Assembly (NCBI GenBank): GCA_041397645.1
Contig: JAWKWE010000005.1
Coordinates: forward strand, 248,001-312,000
DNA from: Hyphomicrobiaceae bacterium
Lineage (GTDB): Bacteria; Pseudomonadota; Alphaproteobacteria; Rhizobiales; Hyphomicrobiaceae
Direction of reading: 5' to 3'
Length of the DNA stretch: 64,000 nt
Shown: one piece after another, positions 61,487-64,000 of the stretch
Numbering within the stretch: position 1 is the first letter of the stretch
Layout: each line of letters starts with the position of its first letter
Notes under the pieces: generated by a model
What the model saw: the letters and a program-made list of their open reading frames with translations, nothing else
The model's database searches: none
Told to the model about the DNA's origin: nothing
Position numbers and translations under genes: made by a program

Positions 61487-62362
61487 ATGGATACGGAACG
61501 TTCAGGCGGACAGCTCGACGGCGATGGTGCTCTGGAAATTGATGCCAACGCTGCCTCGACCCAAGCCAAGAGGCCGGCGTCGAAGAAGACCGGCTCGCTC
61601 CTGCGCGAGCGGGTGCTTGATATCCATCACTATACCGACAAGCTGTTCAGCTTCCGCACCACACGGGCGCAGTCGTTTCGGTTTCAGAGCGGACAGTTCG
61701 CTATGATCGGCCTGGAAGTGGAAGGACGTCCGCTGCTGCGCGCCTATTCGATGTCGTCGGCCTATTATGACGAATGGCTGGAGTTCTTTTCCATCAAGGT
61801 GCCCGATGGTCCGTTGACGTCTCGCCTTCAGCACATCCAGCCCGGCGATGAGATCCTCATCAACGCCAAGCCCACCGGCACTTTGCTGCTGGGCAACTTG
61901 CGCCCGGGCAAACGCCTCTTCCTGCTCGCAACTGGAACGGGCTTTGCACCTTTCGGGAGCCTGTTGCGCGATCCGGAAGTCTACGAGTCGTTCGACGATG
62001 TGTTTGTCATCTATGGGTGCAGGGTCGCCGCCGAGCTGGAGTACGCGACGCGCGTCACGATTGAGGTGCGCGAGCATGAGCTGCTTGGCGAGATGGTCGC
62101 CGACAAGCTGCACTACTATGCGACGGTGACGCGCGAGCCCTATCATCATCAGGGCCGCATTACGGATTTGATTGAGAACGGGCGGCTATTCAAGGATCTC
62201 GACGTTCCCGCTTTAAACGCCGAGAACGATCGGGTCATGATCTGCGGCAATCCAGATATGACCGCCCAGCTGCGCTCCATGCTAGGCGCGACAGGCTTTG
62301 TCGAAGGCAGCTCCACGACGCCCGGTGAGTTCGTCGTCGAAAAAGCCTTTGCGGACCGCTGA
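61487..62362 (+). CDS. fpr: Ferredoxin-NADP reductase
   Basis: About 291 residues from ATG 61487 (TTG 61469 overlapping the ccoG stop is possible). FAD site RAYSMSSAYYDEWLEFFSIK (R-x-Y-S) and GPLTSRLQHIQPGDEI, NADP site FLLATGTGFAPFGSLLR, and the C-terminal MICGNPDMTAQLRSML. A disordered N-terminal tail of about 30 residues precedes the core. It could supply electrons for CcoG's iron-sulfur clusters, since they appear to be in one transcript (inference). Confidence 0.92.
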   Translation: MDTERSGGQLDGDGALEIDANAASTQAKRPASKKTGSLLRERVLDIHHYTDKLFSFRTTRAQSFRFQSGQFAMIGLEVEGRPLLRAYSMSSAYYDEWLEFFSIKVPDGPLTSRLQHIQPGDEILINAKPTGTLLLGNLRPGKRLFLLATGTGFAPFGSLLRDPEVYESFDDVFVIYGCRVAAELEYATRVTIEVREHELLGEMVADKLHYYATVTREPYHHQGRITDLIENGRLFKDLDVPALNAENDRVMICGNPDMTAQLRSMLGATGFVEGSSTTPGEFVVEKAFADR

Positions 62363-62380
62363 GGGGCGAGTGCGGCTTGA

Positions 62381-62869
62381 TTAAGCCGCCGCCATCGCCG
62401 AGGCGGCCCGTTCCAGTTTCTGGACAGCATCTTCGACGCTGAAATCAAAGCTCGGCATGCTGGCCGAGCCCTCATAGACGATGTCACGGCCGAGATCCGC
62501 GACGGTGTCGCACAGCGCCACGAAGTTGTCGAAAGCAAGCTTGGCGATAAGTTCGAACGCCATCATCTCCCAAACGTTCGACCCCTGGTGCATTTGCCCC
62601 GACATCAGGGTCTTGACCGTGATTTCGGGGCACGCATCGTTCTTAAGGAACGCACCCAGAGCCGGAGCGATCGCGGCCGGGATCGCGATGGCGCCTTCGG
62701 GCCAGCTTTGGGCATAAGCGGCGCGTTTGAAGAGCTGGTCGGTGAGGAAGTGCTCATCGAGAACCGCTTTAACGTCGGCGTCCACGACAGCCTGGACGTA
62801 ACAGCACGGGCGGACCTTCCCCTGGATGAACTGCATGCGCTTCTTGATGATGAGTTTGGCCGCTGACAT
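62381..62869 (-). CDS. Conserved-looking hypothetical protein
   Basis: 162 residues from ATG 62869 with AGGACGATCAAAAC upstream. No domain recognised. Contains KRMQFIQGKVRPCCYVQAVV, a central AIPAAIAPALGAFLKND, and a C-terminal helix (VEDAVQKLERAASAMAAA). No signal peptide or membrane segment. Convergent with fpr and divergent from thrS by about 215 bases. Confidence 0.62.
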   Translation of the reverse strand: MSAAKLIIKKRMQFIQGKVRPCCYVQAVVDADVKAVLDEHFLTDQLFKRAAYAQSWPEGAIAIPAAIAPALGAFLKNDACPEITVKTLMSGQMHQGSNVWEMMAFELIAKLAFDNFVALCDTVADLGRDIVYEGSASMPSFDFSVEDAVQKLERAASAMAAA

Positions 62870-62989
62870 GTTTTGATCGTCCTGCTGGGCCGGCAAACCG
62901 GCAATAATTCTGAATGGACGTTTTACGCCCTTAAGCTTTCAGAACCGCTGATCAAATACCTGCAATTGCAGATATCCCGGCGACCCCGC

Positions 62990-62995
62990 TTGACA
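62990..62995 (+). promoter_or_regulatory. Possible -35 element upstream of thrS
   Basis: A perfect TTGACA lies about 90 bases before the thrS ATG, but the -10 at the correct spacing is poor (GATCTC). Candidate only. A hairpin CGCCGC/GCGGCG (about 63039-63058) lies further downstream. Confidence 0.3.
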
Positions 62996-63084
62996 GATTG
63001 GAGGAAAGTCGCGATCTCCTCGCCCGGATACATCGACTTACGCCGCCTCGGTTTGCGGCGAGTGAGCAAAGGGAGATTTGCGTC

Positions 63085-64000
63085 ATGACCGACGTTACGA
63101 TTACGTTCCCGGACGGCAAGGCCAAGAAGGTAGCAGGCGGAACGACTGGGCTTGAGATTGCAAAAGGCATCTCGCCCTCGCTTGCGAAGCGCACGGTTGC
63201 CATGCAACTCGATGGCGTCTTAACCGACCTTAACGAACCGATCCGTAAAGACGCTGCAATAAATTTCGTCTCGCGCACGGATGCACCGGCGCTGGAGCTG
63301 ATCCGGCACGATGCTGCGCATGTGATGGCCGAAGCCGTGCAGTCGCTGTGGCCCGGCACCCAGGTCACGATCGGCCCGGTGATCGAGAATGGCTTCTACT
63401 ACGACTTTGCCAAGTCGGAGCCGTTCCACCCTGACGATCTCGGCAAGATCGAGAAGAAGATGCACGAGATCATCGCCAAGAACGCGCCCTTCACGAAAGA
63501 GGTGTGGAGCCGCAAAAAGGCCAAGGACACGTTCGCTGCGATGGGCGAAGGTTTCAAGGTCGAACTGGTCGACGCGATTCCGGAAGATCAGGACGTCAAG
63601 ATCTACAAGCAGGGTGACTGGTTCGACCTGTGTCGCGGCCCGCATATGACGTCCACGGGCGCGATCGGCAAGGCATTCAAGCTTCAGAAGTTTGCCGGCG
63701 CGTACTGGCGTGGTGACTCAAACCGCCCTCAGCTGCAGCGCATTTACGGCACGGCGTGGGCGACTGAGGAGGATCTCAAGGCCTACCTTCATCGGCTTGA
63801 GGAGGCGGAGCGGCGCGATCATCGCAAGCTGGGTCGCGAGATGGATCTATTCCATTTCCAGGAAGAGGCGCCCGGCTCGATCTTCTGGCATCCGAAGGGC
63901 TGGACACTCTTTCAGACGCTGATTGCATATATGCGTCGTGCCCAGCAGCGTGCCGGTTATGTCGAGGTCAATTCTCCCGACATGATGGAGAAGCATTTCT
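63085..64000 (+). CDS. thrS: Threonyl-tRNA synthetase (3' part outside window)
   Basis: First 305 residues visible. N-terminal TGS domain (about 1-62), then the editing (N2) domain with HDAAHVMAEAVQSLWPGT (zinc/editing His) and DWFDLCRGPHMTSTGAIG, and the start of the class II catalytic domain (FQEEAPGSIFWHPKGWTLFQ). The frame runs off the window end. ATG 63085 is preceded by GGGAG nine bases upstream. Confidence 0.97.
   Translation, partial: MTDVTITFPDGKAKKVAGGTTGLEIAKGISPSLAKRTVAMQLDGVLTDLNEPIRKDAAINFVSRTDAPALELIRHDAAHVMAEAVQSLWPGTQVTIGPVIENGFYYDFAKSEPFHPDDLGKIEKKMHEIIAKNAPFTKEVWSRKKAKDTFAAMGEGFKVELVDAIPEDQDVKIYKQGDWFDLCRGPHMTSTGAIGKAFKLQKFAGAYWRGDSNRPQLQRIYGTAWATEEDLKAYLHRLEEAERRDHRKLGREMDLFHFQEEAPGSIFWHPKGWTLFQTLIAYMRRAQQRAGYVEVNSPDMMEKHF

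Noticed and set aside
62870..63084. Leader region of thrS, examined for a T-box or a translational operator
   Set aside because: No T-box core (specifier loop, AGGGUGG) and T-boxes are not expected in this group; only a small hairpin and a lone TTGACA are visible.

Overview
The window looks like chromosomal DNA of an alphaproteobacterium of the order Hyphomicrobiales, most plausibly Hyphomicrobium-like. The basis is gene content (IalB-family and DUF2865 proteins, HspQ, citramalate synthase, a bactofilin, a recG/sdhE/mfd neighbourhood, an alphaproteobacterial porin, soxYZ with a flavocytochrome c sulfide dehydrogenase flavoprotein) and fairly high GC. No database was searched, so the genus is inference. 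I see no phage, plasmid or CRISPR. The only mobile DNA is one decayed IS3-family remnant and one palindromic repeat element.

Layout. 0-5.8 kb: a divergent trehalose cluster, with a PfkB-type kinase and a membrane-anchored trehalose-6-phosphate synthase (cut by the window edge) on the minus strand, and otsB, a GH15 hydrolase and glucokinase in overlapping frames on the plus strand. 6.1-9.8 kb: an L,D-transpeptidase, an IS3 remnant starting at its stop codon, a secreted 2H phosphoesterase, and a decayed copy of the transpeptidase 3' end. 10-13.7 kb: tRNA-Val, TusA, an RND/MMPL exporter and a DsrE-like protein. 13.7-20.5 kb: recG, sdhE, mfd, bactofilin. 20.6-27.1 kb: acyl-CoA synthetase coupled to a YejA-like binding protein, IalB, HspQ, DUF2865. 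27.4-31.5 kb: cysS, a small membrane protein, a GNAT enzyme and cimA, with a palindromic element that seems to have duplicated the cysS end. 31.6-34.6 kb: sulfur-oxidation genes (HbpS-like, SoxZ, SoxY, FccB). 34.6-36 kb: cbpA-cbpM. 36.1-48.4 kb: lipid metabolism, with fadE, fadJ and a thiolase behind a 13-bp inverted-repeat operator/promoter, then cfa, a fadD-merR pair and an ACP plus ketoacyl-ACP synthase pair. 48.5-53.9 kb: a cyclophilin-like gene, then a sulfation/desulfation block (two sulfotransferases, a glycosyltransferase-sulfotransferase fusion, a sulfatase) ending beside a CAT-anticodon tRNA. 54-64 kb: SIMPL protein, LpxL-like acyltransferase, UbiH-type hydroxylase, porin, small exported protein, ccoG, ferredoxin-NADP reductase, an unknown protein and thrS (cut by the window edge).

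How the genes fit together. The trehalose cluster encodes synthesis (OtsA, OtsB), probable hydrolysis (GH15) and return of glucose to metabolism (glucokinase). The fad block is a complete beta-oxidation set whose likely regulator is the MerR protein downstream of fadD. Sulfur handling recurs at two sites (TusA/DsrE and SoxYZ/FccB). The 49-54 kb block is the most accessory-looking part and may modify a surface glycan or lipid. The most unusual items are the receptor-like N-terminus on trehalose-6-phosphate synthase, the glycosyltransferase-sulfotransferase fusion with its neighbours, the duplicated cysS end, and the TusA-exporter-DsrE set.
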